A DNA stretch of 38,824 bases from Candidatus Poribacteria bacterium (GCA_012267415.1 JAAXGN010000108.1:1-38824); one strand, 5' to 3'; counted from the first letter of the stretch, positions 1 through 8,600 are shown. Made by a program: numbers and translations. The notes: generated by a model not told the origin, from the letters alone.

Positions 1-80
1 TAATTGTATAATCTACCATAATATTGCTTGGGGCTTGGTATTTTACAAAAATCTTACTCCTCTCTTTACTCATAATTCTA

Positions 81-358
81 CTATAAATTTACACACCCAA
101 ATTTATTCTAATTCAAACTTCAACATAATTTTCAAAAAAGCAAAATAAACATACAAAAATTGAACATACAAAAATTGAACATACAAAAATTATATATGTG
201 ATATAATGATATTAGGGCAGTACTTTATGAACAGAGTCTTTTTATTACGGGAGACGTGTGCATAAAAAGTACCGATGTAAAATATACTCTTAAAAGTAGT
301 CAGCACACGCTGTGTGCCGTCAACAAGATGAGAATATTATCTTAGGAGACGAAATATT
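81..358 (+). promoter_or_regulatory. AT-rich leader with tandem 15-bp repeats and a hairpin
   Basis: This is the region upstream of the sigma-54-type activator. Three tandem copies of a 15-bp unit (aacatacaaaaattg) occupy 148-192, the last with one changed base. TATAAT lies at 202-207, but no convincing -35 element sits at normal spacing. A perfect 6-bp inverted repeat (GCACAC/GTGTGC, 3-nt loop) is at 303-317, and a ribosome binding site (taggag) is at 343-348. The complement of the motif GGGTGTGTAAA, seen elsewhere in the window, lies at 88-98. The repeats could be operator sites, but nothing shows this directly. Confidence 0.4.
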
Positions 359-1498
359 ATGTCTGAAACTTTTCAACCAATTACCTTGAAATCTCCTCAG
401 ATGTTGGAAATCTACGATTTGGTAAAGAAGGTTGCTCCAACAGATAGAACCGTTCTTTTAAGTGGAGAAACTGGCGTCGGGAAGGAAATCATCGCCAATC
501 AAATTCAGAAGTTGAGCCAAAGAAAAAACAGACCATTTTTAGCGATTAACTGTGGTGCATTCCCTGATGATGGACTGCTGCAAAGTAAACTGTTTGGACA
601 TGAAAAGGGTTCATATACCGGGGCAACACAACAGCGATTGGGATTGTTTGAACAGACAGATAGTGGGACCCTGTTCCTTGATGAGATTGGCGAAATGGAT
701 ATGGAAGTACAGTCAATGTTACTTCGGTCATTAGAAACACAGGAATTCACAAGGCTTGGTGGGAATAAGACAATTAAGGTTGACGTTCGCGTCATCACTG
801 CTACAAACAAGAACCTAAATTCAGCATTAAAGAAGAAGGAATTTAGATCAGATCTCTATTATCGCTTAAACCGCTTCCACATCCATATTCCGCCACTTCG
901 CGAACGGCGTGAGGATATACTTGACTTAGCAGAATCGTTTACAGCTGAAATCAGTATTGAACAGAACAAACCGATAAAAGGAATGTCAGATGGTGCCCGC
1001 GATTGTTTATATAATGCCACTCTCCCTGGTAATATTCGACAGCTCAGAAATGCAATTGATAGCGCGATAATATCAACAGATTCTGATGTTATTTCTCTTG
1101 GGGATTTACCTGTGGATATTGGGTTTGTTAAGCAAGAGTTCTTAAATACTCCCGAATCAGATGATAATCATGATATGACGGTACCTTCTGATATACTCAG
1201 AATTCTTTCAAAAATATCGGTTACTGAATTTATAATAATTTTTGGGGCAGTCCCTAATTCCGTATGGCAGAAATTACCTGAACAGTCGCAACAAAAAATT
1301 ATACGTGAGGCTTCTTACCATTTGTCTAAACTCTTGGGTGCTCAAAGAGATGCAATCAGTATCAATGGAAAGAACAAGAATCAGATCCTATCTGAAGTTG
1401 CAAAAATAAGGATCGAAAAATACGGTTCTGCTAACAAAGCAGCAGCATCGTTAGGTATAGATCGCAGAACGCTTAAATCATACACAGAGAGTAGATGA
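359..1498 (+). CDS. Sigma-54-interacting AAA+ transcriptional activator without a sensor domain
   Basis: This is a 379-residue enhancer-binding protein of the NtrC/PspF type, predicted to use ATP hydrolysis to open RpoN-holoenzyme promoters. The AAA+ domain starts almost at residue 1. Walker A is GETGVGK (36-42), the sigma-54 contact loop is GSYTGA (84-89, a variant of GAFTGA), and Walker B is GTLFLDE (103-109). A Fis-type helix-turn-helix near 357-376 (NKAAASLGIDRRTLKSY) ends the protein. There is no N-terminal receiver, GAF or PAS domain, so activity is probably controlled by a partner protein or by expression level, as in PspF. The linker at about 280-350 is unfamiliar. The start ATG has a taggag ribosome binding site 10 nt upstream. 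No -24/-12 promoter was recognised nearby, so targets are unknown. Confidence 0.9.
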   Translation: MSETFQPITLKSPQMLEIYDLVKKVAPTDRTVLLSGETGVGKEIIANQIQKLSQRKNRPFLAINCGAFPDDGLLQSKLFGHEKGSYTGATQQRLGLFEQTDSGTLFLDEIGEMDMEVQSMLLRSLETQEFTRLGGNKTIKVDVRVITATNKNLNSALKKKEFRSDLYYRLNRFHIHIPPLRERREDILDLAESFTAEISIEQNKPIKGMSDGARDCLYNATLPGNIRQLRNAIDSAIISTDSDVISLGDLPVDIGFVKQEFLNTPESDDNHDMTVPSDILRILSKISVTEFIIIFGAVPNSVWQKLPEQSQQKIIREASYHLSKLLGAQRDAISINGKNKNQILSEVAKIRIEKYGSANKAAASLGIDRRTLKSYTESR

Positions 1499-1562
1499 AG
1501 TATAATAGGGACTATCCACCTTTATACATTATAGTGAACATTGACAATAATAATACAAAGAT

Positions 1563-1646
1563 CTTGTAGGAGGGAACTCCGATTCCCGACTGAACGTTTT
1601 GATAGTCGGGAATCGGCCAGAAATATGTTAACTGGCCTCCTACAAG
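1563..1646. repeat. Compound inverted repeat with three nested stems
   Basis: An outer 11-bp stem (1563-1573 with 1636-1646) encloses a 13-bp hairpin (1579-1591 with 1604-1616) and a 6-bp hairpin (GGCCAG/CTGGCC, 1615-1620 with 1632-1637). All arms match perfectly. It lies between two convergent genes and has no T-run, so it looks like a REP-like or miniature mobile element rather than a standard terminator. Confidence 0.7.
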
Positions 1647-1664
1647 TCAAAATGTCCCATTAGA

Positions 1665-2072
1665 TCAATCGTTTACCATAAATGTTCGGTCAATATTCTC
1701 TTTCAGTTGGTTAATAATGGCAGTCTCAATTTCTTCAAGTTTTCCATCACTGTTTTCATCATTAAGAGATTCTATCAGTTTTGCAAGTTCACTCCTTCCG
1801 GCATTATCGCATGCCCTGAGGGTGCCAACCAATTCACTCATCTGTGGTAAGACATAAGCCTTGAAGCAAGGCGTTGCCCATTTCAGTTCACCTGTGATGA
1901 CGTCTAACTCATCAACACGGGTCTTTAATTCTGCTTCTAATTTTTTAAGTTCTGGATGCGTTGCAGATTCTCTTGCTTGAATAACCTGTTCCTCAAGTAT
2001 TACTAAGTCTCTTACTTTATTTACTATCATGTCAGCTCGTTCTTTAGCTGCTCTTGCTTCTTGATCTGTCAT
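1665..2072 (-). CDS. Hypothetical coiled-coil protein
   Basis: A 135-residue charged protein with no signal peptide or membrane segment. Long helical stretches rich in Glu, Lys and Leu (about residues 10-60 and 95-130) suggest coiled coils flanking a short central part with its only two cysteines (WATPCF and RACDNAG). The start is supported by a strong ggggagg ribosome binding site about 9 nt upstream of the ATG. It stands alone, convergent with the activator gene. No family was recognised. It is probably cytoplasmic and could be a scaffold or regulatory subunit, but the sequence does not identify one. Confidence 0.65.
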   Translation of the reverse strand: MTDQEARAAKERADMIVNKVRDLVILEEQVIQARESATHPELKKLEAELKTRVDELDVITGELKWATPCFKAYVLPQMSELVGTLRACDNAGRSELAKLIESLNDENSDGKLEEIETAIINQLKENIDRTFMVND

Positions 2073-2204
2073 TGTTTAAGTCCTCCCCTGACTATTCACA
2101 AATTGACACTTCTAATGGATTAATTATGATGACAATATCATACATTAACACTATGAAAAAAGCAATAATTTAAATACGGGGTGTGTAAATATTAGGTCCC
2201 TCTT

Positions 2205-2374
2205 TTTGTCTGAATCGCGGATTGGTGCGGATTTCACAGATTTCGCGGATTTTTGAGTTTGCCTCTCTCAAGTTCTTATTCTAAAGTGAACCTAAATCCC
2301 TTGAAAGGAGTTTATCTTGCCAAACCCCTTCCGTGAAATCCGCGTCCTCCGCGACAATCCGCGATTCAGACAAA
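2205..2374. mobile_element. 170-bp element with perfect 20-bp terminal inverted repeats
   Basis: The left end (2205-2224, tttgtctgaatcgcggattg) is the exact complement of the right end (2355-2374). The interior carries further degenerate copies of the GCGGATTT motif. It ends 7 bp from the stop of the WD40 gene, and GGGTGTGTAAA lies just outside at 2179-2189. The same end sequence follows the same motif near 17508-17540. It has no coding capacity, so it is best described as a MITE-like or palindromic intergenic repeat. Confidence 0.65.
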
Positions 2375-2381
2375 TGAGACG

Positions 2382-4628
2382 CTACTTCAATATTAGCATC
2401 CTGCGTGTTGCGGTAAAATCACCTGCGGTGAGGGTGTAGAAATGCACGCCACTTGCGACTGCTTCACCTTGTGCGTTTCTGCCATCCCAATACGCAGCAC
2501 GATTGCGATCATGATACTTGCCGACTGCTTGGTGTCCTAATGCCAACGTTCTCACTAGCTTCCCATCCGCAGCATAGATGTGTAATGTCACATCCGTCGG
2601 TTTTGCTAATTGATACGGGATCCACGTCTCTGGGTTGAATGGATTCGGGTAGTTTTGTAGCAATGAATTCCGTTTTATGTCTCCCAAAGTGACAAGTTTT
2701 TTGTCTTTTATCTCAACATCAAATTGTCCGTTCATGGTATTCGTGACAGTCCACAAGTGTATGGTGCCATCTGAACTCCCGGTAGCAATAGTGCTACCGT
2801 CTGGACTAAACGCAGGATTCCAGACACCATTTGTATAGCTCGTGAGAGTTTGAAAGTTCTCATCTGGGTTTCCATCCCAGAGCATAATGGTGCCGTCCCG
2901 ACTCGTGAGGACAATAATGCTGCCATCTTGACTAAATGCCATACTCCAGACAGCGACCCCAGTGACTGTACCTATGTTTTCACCTGTGTCTATATCCCAT
3001 AGACGTACTGTCTCGTCCTCACTGGCACTCACAAGAATTTTCCCATCTGGACTAAAGACGACACAACGGACAGTCTCTGTATGTGCTGTGAGGGTACGGA
3101 GGATTGTTCCCGTCTCAGTATCCCACAAGCGTACTGTATTGTCAAAGCTACCTGTTGCGATAATCTTTTCATTGGGACTAAACGCCACACTCCAGATAAT
3201 ATCCGTATGTCCTGCAAGGGTGCGTAGGTGCTTACCTGTCTCAGCGTCCCATAGACGCACCGTCCTGTCTGCACCAGCACTTGCGAGTGTGTTGTCATTC
3301 GGACTGAACGCAACGTTATAGACTGCACCTGTATGTCCTATGAGGGTATGTAGGAGCTTTCCTGTCTCAGTACCCCACAGACGTACCGTTCCATCCGAAC
3401 CGCCTGAAGCGATTTTCATTCCATCCGGACTAAACGCAACGCTCCAGACAACACGTGTATGTCCTACAAGGGTATGGAGACGCTTCCCTGTTTCAGTGTC
3501 CCATAGATATACGTTCCAGTCCCAACTACCTGATGCGATCTTCTTTTCATTCGGACTAAACGCCACATTCTCAGCACTCCATATATGTCCCTCAAGTGTA
3601 CGTATAATTTCGCCTGTGTTGACCTGCCATAGTTGCACGTTTTCATTCCTACTACCAATTGCAACAGTGCTGCCATCCGGACTAAGCGTTCCACCAACGA
3701 AACTATTCATATTGCCCGTGAGCGTAGTGTGCCTGTTTTCACCTGTGTTGACATCCCAAAGTCGAATGGTTCCGTCTGTACCTGCGCTGACAAACGTGTC
3801 GCCATCCGGTAGAAAAACAGTACTATAGACATTTTTCGGATTACCCACAACTGGTTCAGGTCCTGTGAGGGTGTGTCTGTTTTCACCAGTGGTAACATCC
3901 CATAACCGCAAGGTGCCTTCTCGACTAACGGTGGCAAGAATGGTACCATCTGGACTAAACACCACCCTCTGGTACGTGTCCGCATGTGCACCTATGGCTC
4001 CGAGGTTACGTATGAAGTCGCCTGTGTGCACATCATATAGACGCAACGTTCCGAATGCCCCGGCGCAGGCAAGCGTACTGCTGTCAAAACTAAACGCTAA
4101 GAAACGTAATTGGACAGTGAAATCAGTGATTGTGCGTCTATTTTCACCTGTGTTAGCATTCCATAACCGTACGGTACCATCTTCACTAAAACTGGCAAGG
4201 GTGCTACCATCTGGACTAAACGCAATGTGCCGAACCGCGTCAGTATGTCCCGTGAATGTGCGTATGGTTTCACCAGTATTTACATCATATAGATGTATAC
4301 TGTAGTCCTGGATACCTACCGCAATGGTACTACCGTCCGGACTAACCGCGAAGGTGATAGTCCAATTAGTCTGCCGTGTGAGTAGATTAAGTTCTTTACC
4401 GGTGTCTGCATCATATATCCATATACCGATAAAAGTTGACACAGCTAACTTCGATCCATCCGTTGAGTATACCACATCACCATTAACTCTTCCTTTACCG
4501 AGGCGAATCTCCGAGCCATCGGGCAAACCCCATGTTGGGAAGTCTTGTGCAAAAATGTTTGTTGTGGAGGCGAATGCTATGAATGCTATGAATGTAATTG
4601 CTGAAATTAGAGAATGGCTGTTTTGCAT
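2382..4628 (-). CDS. Secreted 14-blade WD40 protein with a C-terminal FlgD-Ig/sorting-like tail
   Basis: A 748-residue exported protein. A signal peptide (about 1-28, ending FAQ) is followed by the opening module LPDGSEIRLGKG and then WD40 repeats with paired SPDG and LWD signatures. I count 14 blade ends (for example IYDADTG, LYDVNTG, LWDVTTG, LWDTETG), which fits two seven-bladed propellers. The C-terminal ~95 residues start NYPNPFNPETWIPYQL and end with ATRRMLILK. They form a beta-rich FlgD-Ig-like module of the kind found on type IX-like secretion substrates and on many poribacterial surface proteins. Propellers usually mediate protein binding; the ligand is unknown. The ribosome binding site is weak (ggaaa). 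Near-identical blades invite recombination. Confidence 0.88.
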   Translation of the reverse strand: MQNSHSLISAITFIAFIAFASTTNIFAQDFPTWGLPDGSEIRLGKGRVNGDVVYSTDGSKLAVSTFIGIWIYDADTGKELNLLTRQTNWTITFAVSPDGSTIAVGIQDYSIHLYDVNTGETIRTFTGHTDAVRHIAFSPDGSTLASFSEDGTVRLWNANTGENRRTITDFTVQLRFLAFSFDSSTLACAGAFGTLRLYDVHTGDFIRNLGAIGAHADTYQRVVFSPDGTILATVSREGTLRLWDVTTGENRHTLTGPEPVVGNPKNVYSTVFLPDGDTFVSAGTDGTIRLWDVNTGENRHTTLTGNMNSFVGGTLSPDGSTVAIGSRNENVQLWQVNTGEIIRTLEGHIWSAENVAFSPNEKKIASGSWDWNVYLWDTETGKRLHTLVGHTRVVWSVAFSPDGMKIASGGSDGTVRLWGTETGKLLHTLIGHTGAVYNVAFSPNDNTLASAGADRTVRLWDAETGKHLRTLAGHTDIIWSVAFSPNEKIIATGSFDNTVRLWDTETGTILRTLTAHTETVRCVVFSPDGKILVSASEDETVRLWDIDTGENIGTVTGVAVWSMAFSQDGSIIVLTSRDGTIMLWDGNPDENFQTLTSYTNGVWNPAFSPDGSTIATGSSDGTIHLWTVTNTMNGQFDVEIKDKKLVTLGDIKRNSLLQNYPNPFNPETWIPYQLAKPTDVTLHIYAADGKLVRTLALGHQAVGKYHDRNRAAYWDGRNAQGEAVASGVHFYTLTAGDFTATRRMLILK

Positions 4629-4739
4629 AGTGGGTTTCCGCTATTTTTCCTACATTTTACCACATTTTCTTGAAATCTTCCATCCAAACATCCTTCCACT
4701 CTAATGCCAAGGAATAGAATACTATTATCCATTATGGCA

Positions 4740-4820
4740 GCACCAGCGGTGCGGAATGTGTATAGAAACGTAAATGATCCCAGTATCCAAGCACCAGCGG
4801 TGCGAAAGGTGTATTGAGAA
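4740..4820. repeat. Two copies of a hairpin repeat (gcaccagcggtgc)
   Basis: Two direct copies of about 29 bp start at 4740 and 4791. Each opens with the perfect hairpin GCACC-AGC-GGTGC followed by a similar gaa/gtgtat segment. They lie between the WD40 gene and the broken dockerin gene. The function is unknown. Confidence 0.55.
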
Positions 4821-4839
4821 CATTTAAAACGTATTGCAG

Positions 4840-5326
4840 CTACTGATCCCGTTCAACAGTAACAACCTGTCTATTAAGATCAAAAATCCTTAATTGACCA
4901 TGATCAGAACCAAAAACAAGCATTTCACCGTCAGGACTAAAATCTATCCCCTCAACATCAGAACCTAAATCAACGAGTGTTGTGATAAATTCACCTGTTT
5001 CTGAACAAGCATAGGATTATCAATTACTACACGTTGCGGTTCTGGTATTGTTTCACCAAAGTGCTGTGCGACAAGCACTAAATCTAATACATTCACAGTA
5101 CCATCACCCGTCACATCCGCAACAGGATTGGTAGTGCCGAAATTTTGAGCGACTAACACCAGATCCAACACATTCACTACTCGGTCTTGATTGACCAAGG
5201 GGTTTCATTCGTGCTTTCCTCATCAGTTGTAGCGTTCTGTCCAATACTCAACCTAGTAAAATCGATATATAATCCGATTGAAACAAGGACACAAACTATT
5301 AGCGATTTTATAGTTAATCTTTTCAT
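4840..5326 (-). pseudogene. Broken secreted dockerin-like/WD40 gene (two frame changes)
   Basis: Three frames together look like one former secreted protein. The 5' part (from the ATG at 5326) encodes a signal peptide, MKRLTIKSLIVCVLVSIGLY, and then runs to a stop near 5180. A second frame (5198 to 4965) encodes two dockerin-like calcium-loop repeats, each with an NVLDLVLVAQ core. A third frame (about 5005 to 4840) encodes a WD40 blade ending FDLNRQVVTVERDQ, then a stop. Frame changes are needed near 5198 and near 5010. Dockerin-type repeats bind calcium and, in some systems, cohesins. The fragment suggests decay, or two indel errors in the assembly. Confidence 0.7.
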
Positions 5327-5404
5327 TTTATTTTTCTTTTTATTAGTTGAAAGCCATAATTAGACTTTATGTAAGTATTGTGTATGTAACCATAGGGAAG
5401 CTGC

Positions 5405-5455
5405 CTATTTCAATTTCAGCATACTACGCGTAGCAGTGAAATCACCTGCTGTCGC
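5405..5455 (-). pseudogene. Orphan remnant of a WD40-protein C-terminal tail (copy 1)
   Basis: The minus-strand translation reads LATAGDFTATRSMLKLK followed by a stop. This matches the last residues of the 748-residue WD40 protein (LTAGDFTATRRMLILK). No gene body is attached, so it is the 3' tip of a lost gene. Confidence 0.6.
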
Positions 5456-5554
5456 CAACATTGAACATTAAAGATTGATTTGATTCTGCTTATGACATAT
5501 CATATAATTAAGATAGTCTTCATAGTTAAACTTTGAAAGGCAAGGAATTCTAAA

Positions 5555-5779
5555 ATGACACAAGAAAGATTTCAAGAACACATTCTAAAAGAACTGTCTG
5601 AAATGAAAAGTTTGTTTATCAAAAACGAACAAGATCACAGCGAACTTTCTATGAAAATAGAATCTGTCAAGAGTGATGTCCGAGTGCTAACATCAAAGTT
5701 TAATTGGTTATTAACTATTCTTTCACCCGTCGCTACCGCTGTATTAGTCGGTCTTGTTAAAGTGATATTTTTCAAGTGA
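5555..5779 (+). CDS. Small coiled-coil protein with a C-terminal membrane segment
   Basis: A 74-residue protein. Residues 1-47 are a charged amphipathic helix (likely coiled coil), and residues 50-72 (WLLTILSPVATAVLVGLVKVIFF) form one membrane helix with a lysine-containing tail. The size and plan resemble XhlA-type hemolysin/holin-associated proteins and related small membrane proteins found outside prophages. This is a resemblance of architecture only. The ribosome binding site aaggcaagga lies about 10 nt before the ATG. No lysis or phage genes are nearby, so a lysis role is not supported. It is flanked by decayed C-terminal tails of secreted proteins. Confidence 0.65.
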   Translation: MTQERFQEHILKELSEMKSLFIKNEQDHSELSMKIESVKSDVRVLTSKFNWLLTILSPVATAVLVGLVKVIFFK

Positions 5780-5836
5780 GGATTTTAACCACATCATCTT
5801 GAAATCTTCCGCCCTTCCATCCTTCCATGAATAAAA

Positions 5837-5868
5837 TTACTTCAGTATTAGCATCCTGTGCGTAGCGT
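5837..5868 (-). pseudogene. Orphan remnant of a WD40-protein C-terminal tail (copy 2)
   Basis: The minus-strand translation YATHRMLILK plus a stop matches the extreme end of the sorting-like tail. It breaks off abruptly into a hairpin repeat at 5866-5881. Confidence 0.5.
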
Positions 5869-5914
5869 AAACTGCCAGTTTGCGCCTCTTATGGCACAAT
5901 CTGCCAGATTGTGC
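5866..5914. repeat. Two adjacent intergenic hairpins
   Basis: The first hairpin (5866-5885) has arms around AAACT-GCC-AGTTT. The second is perfect: GCACAATCT (5894-5902), GCC loop, AGATTGTGC (5906-5914). Both have the same loop, so they are probably variants of one palindromic repeat family. There is no T-run, so they are not obvious terminators. Confidence 0.6.
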
Positions 5915-5935
5915 TACATAATTAGCAACTTAGGC

Positions 5936-5996
5936 TACTTCAGTATTAGCATCCTACGTGTTGCCGTGAAATCACTTGTGGTGAGCGTCTAGATAT
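5936..5996 (-). pseudogene. Orphan remnant of a WD40-protein C-terminal tail (copy 3)
   Basis: The minus strand reads VYI, a stop, then TLTTSDFTATRRMLILK and a stop. This is a longer copy of the tail with one internal stop. It sits about 22 bp downstream of the metzincin-LRR gene, which lacks such a tail. That gene may have lost or swapped its 3' end here. Confidence 0.6.
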
Positions 5997-6017
5997 ACAC
6001 ACTGCTTATAACAGAAA

Positions 6018-8237
6018 TTAGTTCTCTGCTTTCAAATCTGCCCAAATGGTAGTAAGTTTTCCGCGAGCAGAGATTAAGCCTCTTAACCGAACAGTTGCTA
6101 ACTGCTCCCGAACACCCGCATGTGAAACATCTTCTATCCGATAATAGTAGACGGTGTTCGGTTTGGCAGTAGTGTCTGTCCACGTGTATTCGTTACGCTC
6201 CCCCGTTGTTCCTGCGCCTTGTATCATTGATGGGTTGACGACTCTGAATTCACCATCCTTTGTTTTACTCCGGTAGATATAGAACCCCGCGTTATCCACC
6301 TCTGATTCGGTTGTCCATTTGAGGATAACGCCAGCTTCGGTGTGTTCTGCCCGGAAATGGGATAGATTAACAGGCAAGGGTTCACCACCCCACTCTATGT
6401 ATATCTTGACATTCGGATTCTTTTGCAAGAGATCAAAGAGCGGTTTTCTGTTCTTAACTGGGTTTCCCTCAAGACGTAATTCTCTGAGATTGACGAGTTC
6501 AGACAGTGGACTGACATTACTAATATTATTATTTTGAAGGTATAACCTGTGTAAATTGGTTAACTTGGCCAATGGACCGATGTCGCTGATTTGATTATAA
6601 CCAATACTTAATTGTCTAAGGTTTACAAGTTGGGACAGAGGACTGACATCGATGATTCGATTGCTAGTAAGAAATAAATCTCTTAAATTCGTCAATCTTG
6701 TGAGGAATGTTATGTCCTTGATTCTATATCTTGAAAGATTCAACACTTCTAACGCCGTAAATTTTGCGATCGGAGAAAAGTCAAGAATCTCCGTCTTTAA
6801 ATTGATAAGTTGTAGATTTCGCAATCGGGTCAACTCCCAAACTGGGCTAATATCACTGATTGGACCATTACCGAGAGATAAGTGTTCTAATTTTTTCAAT
6901 GATGGAAGAAACGATATGTCAGCGAGTGAGTCACCCGATAAGCTTAACCGTCTTAAGTTTGATAGATCTTTGAGGGTCGTTAGGTCGCGAATTGGATTGT
7001 CCCAAAGATGTAAATTCAACAATTTCGGCAACTTTAAGAGTGGGGTTATGTCCGTGACCCTATTCCGATACAAATTTATAAAATTCAGATTGATTGCATG
7101 TTTGAGACCTGTAAGGTCTGTTATCTGAGGCCTCTCATCGCCGACATTTATCAATTCTCTTAGACTGAACATATCTATTTGCGTGATAGGATGGTCGGAT
7201 GCCAAACCAAGTTCTTCTCGGATAGCTGCTGCTAATACTTGATCTGGTATTGAAATTGCTTCGGCTGGCGGCAGCAAACCGGTAACATCAATATCAAACC
7301 AATGACTCACAAAGTTCCCATGTTTATCTATAACCTGCAGCTGTATTTTATTGCTATCTACTAACTCAGATGTTATAAATTTAACAGTGGCACGTTTACC
7401 GCTTAAACTCTCATAAGCAATTACACTGGGGAAAAGGTCATAAACTTTTAACAATTGCGCTTGATGCAGTCCATCGGGATCTGTTACCTCAAATTGAAGA
7501 CGGATATTGGCCGGTGGTGCGGCGAGGCTTGGTGTAAGCATTTTAACATTCGTATCCAGGTTAAAGGCTTCCTGGGTTGGGTTGAAGTAGCGATTAACGT
7601 TCAACCGCTCGGCTGTACAAAATGAATTGGTCATCCGCTCATTATGACCTAGCCGAGTGAAAATCAGGTTGGCATCCAAGCGACTATCGTGCTGTAATCC
7701 AAAAGCATGTCCGAGTTCATGGATGGTAGCATCAAGAAAAGTGGTAATGAGAGCCCTTCCGCTAAGGTTACCTCCACTGCCCAAACCTACTACGAATCTA
7801 CCTGGAGCTCCGAGAGACTTAAGGGTTCTACTACTAGTATCTAAAGCAAGACAGTAAATATTCTTTGACATATCAAACTGTTCTTCAATTTCTTTCCATA
7901 CTATCGAGGACCCAGTAGAAGGATTCTGATAATACGCCTCGTTGAATTTTCCGTTCACATGATGGACTTTAACATTTCCGTTTTCATCCGTTTCATATCT
8001 AAATGTTTTTCTACCGAACCCGTGTGCTTCCATCTGGTCGGCATAAAACTTTTGTACATCTTTGGCCTCTGCATACAGTTTTGAGTCCATATTGGGATCG
8101 GGTTCTCGGTCATTTGGTATAAAATATATGAACCGTACGACATATTCAGGTGAGTCTTCTTGAGCAAAACTATCTGGCACAAACGTAAGCCTTACAAATA
8201 CGAACACTGTAAGTATGAAACATAGAGTTGTTTTCAT
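6018..8237 (-). CDS. Secreted metzincin-like metalloprotease with LRR and FnIII-like domains
   Basis: A 739-residue exported protein with a signal peptide at about 1-26 (DSFAQ). The N-terminal catalytic-type domain carries HELGHAFGLQHD (173-184), the complete metzincin zinc motif HExxHxxGxxHD with H173, E174, H177 and H183. A linker domain follows (about 230-325), then an internalin-type cap (IPDQVLAAAIREELG) and roughly eleven 22-residue LRRs with DITPL/DISPL signatures (about 345-610). The end (about 628-739) is an FnIII-like domain with YYYRIEDVS. LRRs usually bind protein or glycan ligands, so this looks like a targeted surface or secreted peptidase. The start is supported by aaggagaa upstream. 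The Met-turn is not certain. Confidence 0.85.
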   Translation of the reverse strand: MKTTLCFILTVFVFVRLTFVPDSFAQEDSPEYVVRFIYFIPNDREPDPNMDSKLYAEAKDVQKFYADQMEAHGFGRKTFRYETDENGNVKVHHVNGKFNEAYYQNPSTGSSIVWKEIEEQFDMSKNIYCLALDTSSRTLKSLGAPGRFVVGLGSGGNLSGRALITTFLDATIHELGHAFGLQHDSRLDANLIFTRLGHNERMTNSFCTAERLNVNRYFNPTQEAFNLDTNVKMLTPSLAAPPANIRLQFEVTDPDGLHQAQLLKVYDLFPSVIAYESLSGKRATVKFITSELVDSNKIQLQVIDKHGNFVSHWFDIDVTGLLPPAEAISIPDQVLAAAIREELGLASDHPITQIDMFSLRELINVGDERPQITDLTGLKHAINLNFINLYRNRVTDITPLLKLPKLLNLHLWDNPIRDLTTLKDLSNLRRLSLSGDSLADISFLPSLKKLEHLSLGNGPISDISPVWELTRLRNLQLINLKTEILDFSPIAKFTALEVLNLSRYRIKDITFLTRLTNLRDLFLTSNRIIDVSPLSQLVNLRQLSIGYNQISDIGPLAKLTNLHRLYLQNNNISNVSPLSELVNLRELRLEGNPVKNRKPLFDLLQKNPNVKIYIEWGGEPLPVNLSHFRAEHTEAGVILKWTTESEVDNAGFYIYRSKTKDGEFRVVNPSMIQGAGTTGERNEYTWTDTTAKPNTVYYYRIEDVSHAGVREQLATVRLRGLISARGKLTTIWADLKAEN

Positions 8238-8571
8238 CAGGGGTTGTTCTCCTTAATGTGAGAGTGTGGTCTCTGCGATTGTGTGAATACACAGAAACCA
8301 CTGAAGTTAGAAACGGTTATGATTAAGTTTATACGGTTGTATTTATGTTTTACAAAACAACAGTAACAATATAGCAATAGGCAGTAATTGTCAAATTATT
8401 TTCTATAGCCTATCTGTAACCCACTTATTAAAGAAGCACAATCAAGGCTGAATGTGCTACGGATATATCACGATGGTTGGTGTACGGAGAGGGGTAATGA
8501 TAGAAAAAAGTTTTAGAAAGAAGCACAATTTCATGCCAAAAACTTTACACATCTTTCAGGTTCAGGACTTA
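8238..8571. repeat. Intergenic region with a dispersed copy of the 85-bp repeat unit
   Basis: No gene was seen here. One full unit (starting gaagcacaatcaaggctg) begins at 8433, and the start of a second follows 87 bp later at 8520. This matches the tandem array at 17739-18103 more than 9 kb away, including the gcggagagggtaatg-like part, with several substitutions. Confidence 0.7.
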
Positions 8572-8600
8572 TTGACATTCTAACAGCGAGTGTGTATAAT
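8572..8600 (+). promoter_or_regulatory. Consensus sigma-70-type promoter
   Basis: TTGACA (8572-8577) and TATAAT (8595-8600) are separated by exactly 17 bp. Transcription would start near 8607, leaving about 33 nt before the ATG at 8640. This rules out the GTG at 8592 as the start codon of the next gene, because it overlaps the -10 region. Confidence 0.8.

Noticed and set aside
1563..1646. tRNA-like cloverleaf
   Set aside because: The stem layout does not fit a tRNA, there is no anticodon loop or CCA-adjacent acceptor, and the arms resemble intergenic palindromes.
2453..4305. Long open frames on the plus strand opposite the first WD40 gene
   Set aside because: They are complementary-strand shadows of repeated WD40 blades with low-complexity, Ser/Val/Arg-rich translations.
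5892..5904. Sigma-54 -24/-12 promoter (tggcacaatctgc)
   Set aside because: Spacing between GG and GC is too short, and the motif is part of a perfect hairpin repeat.
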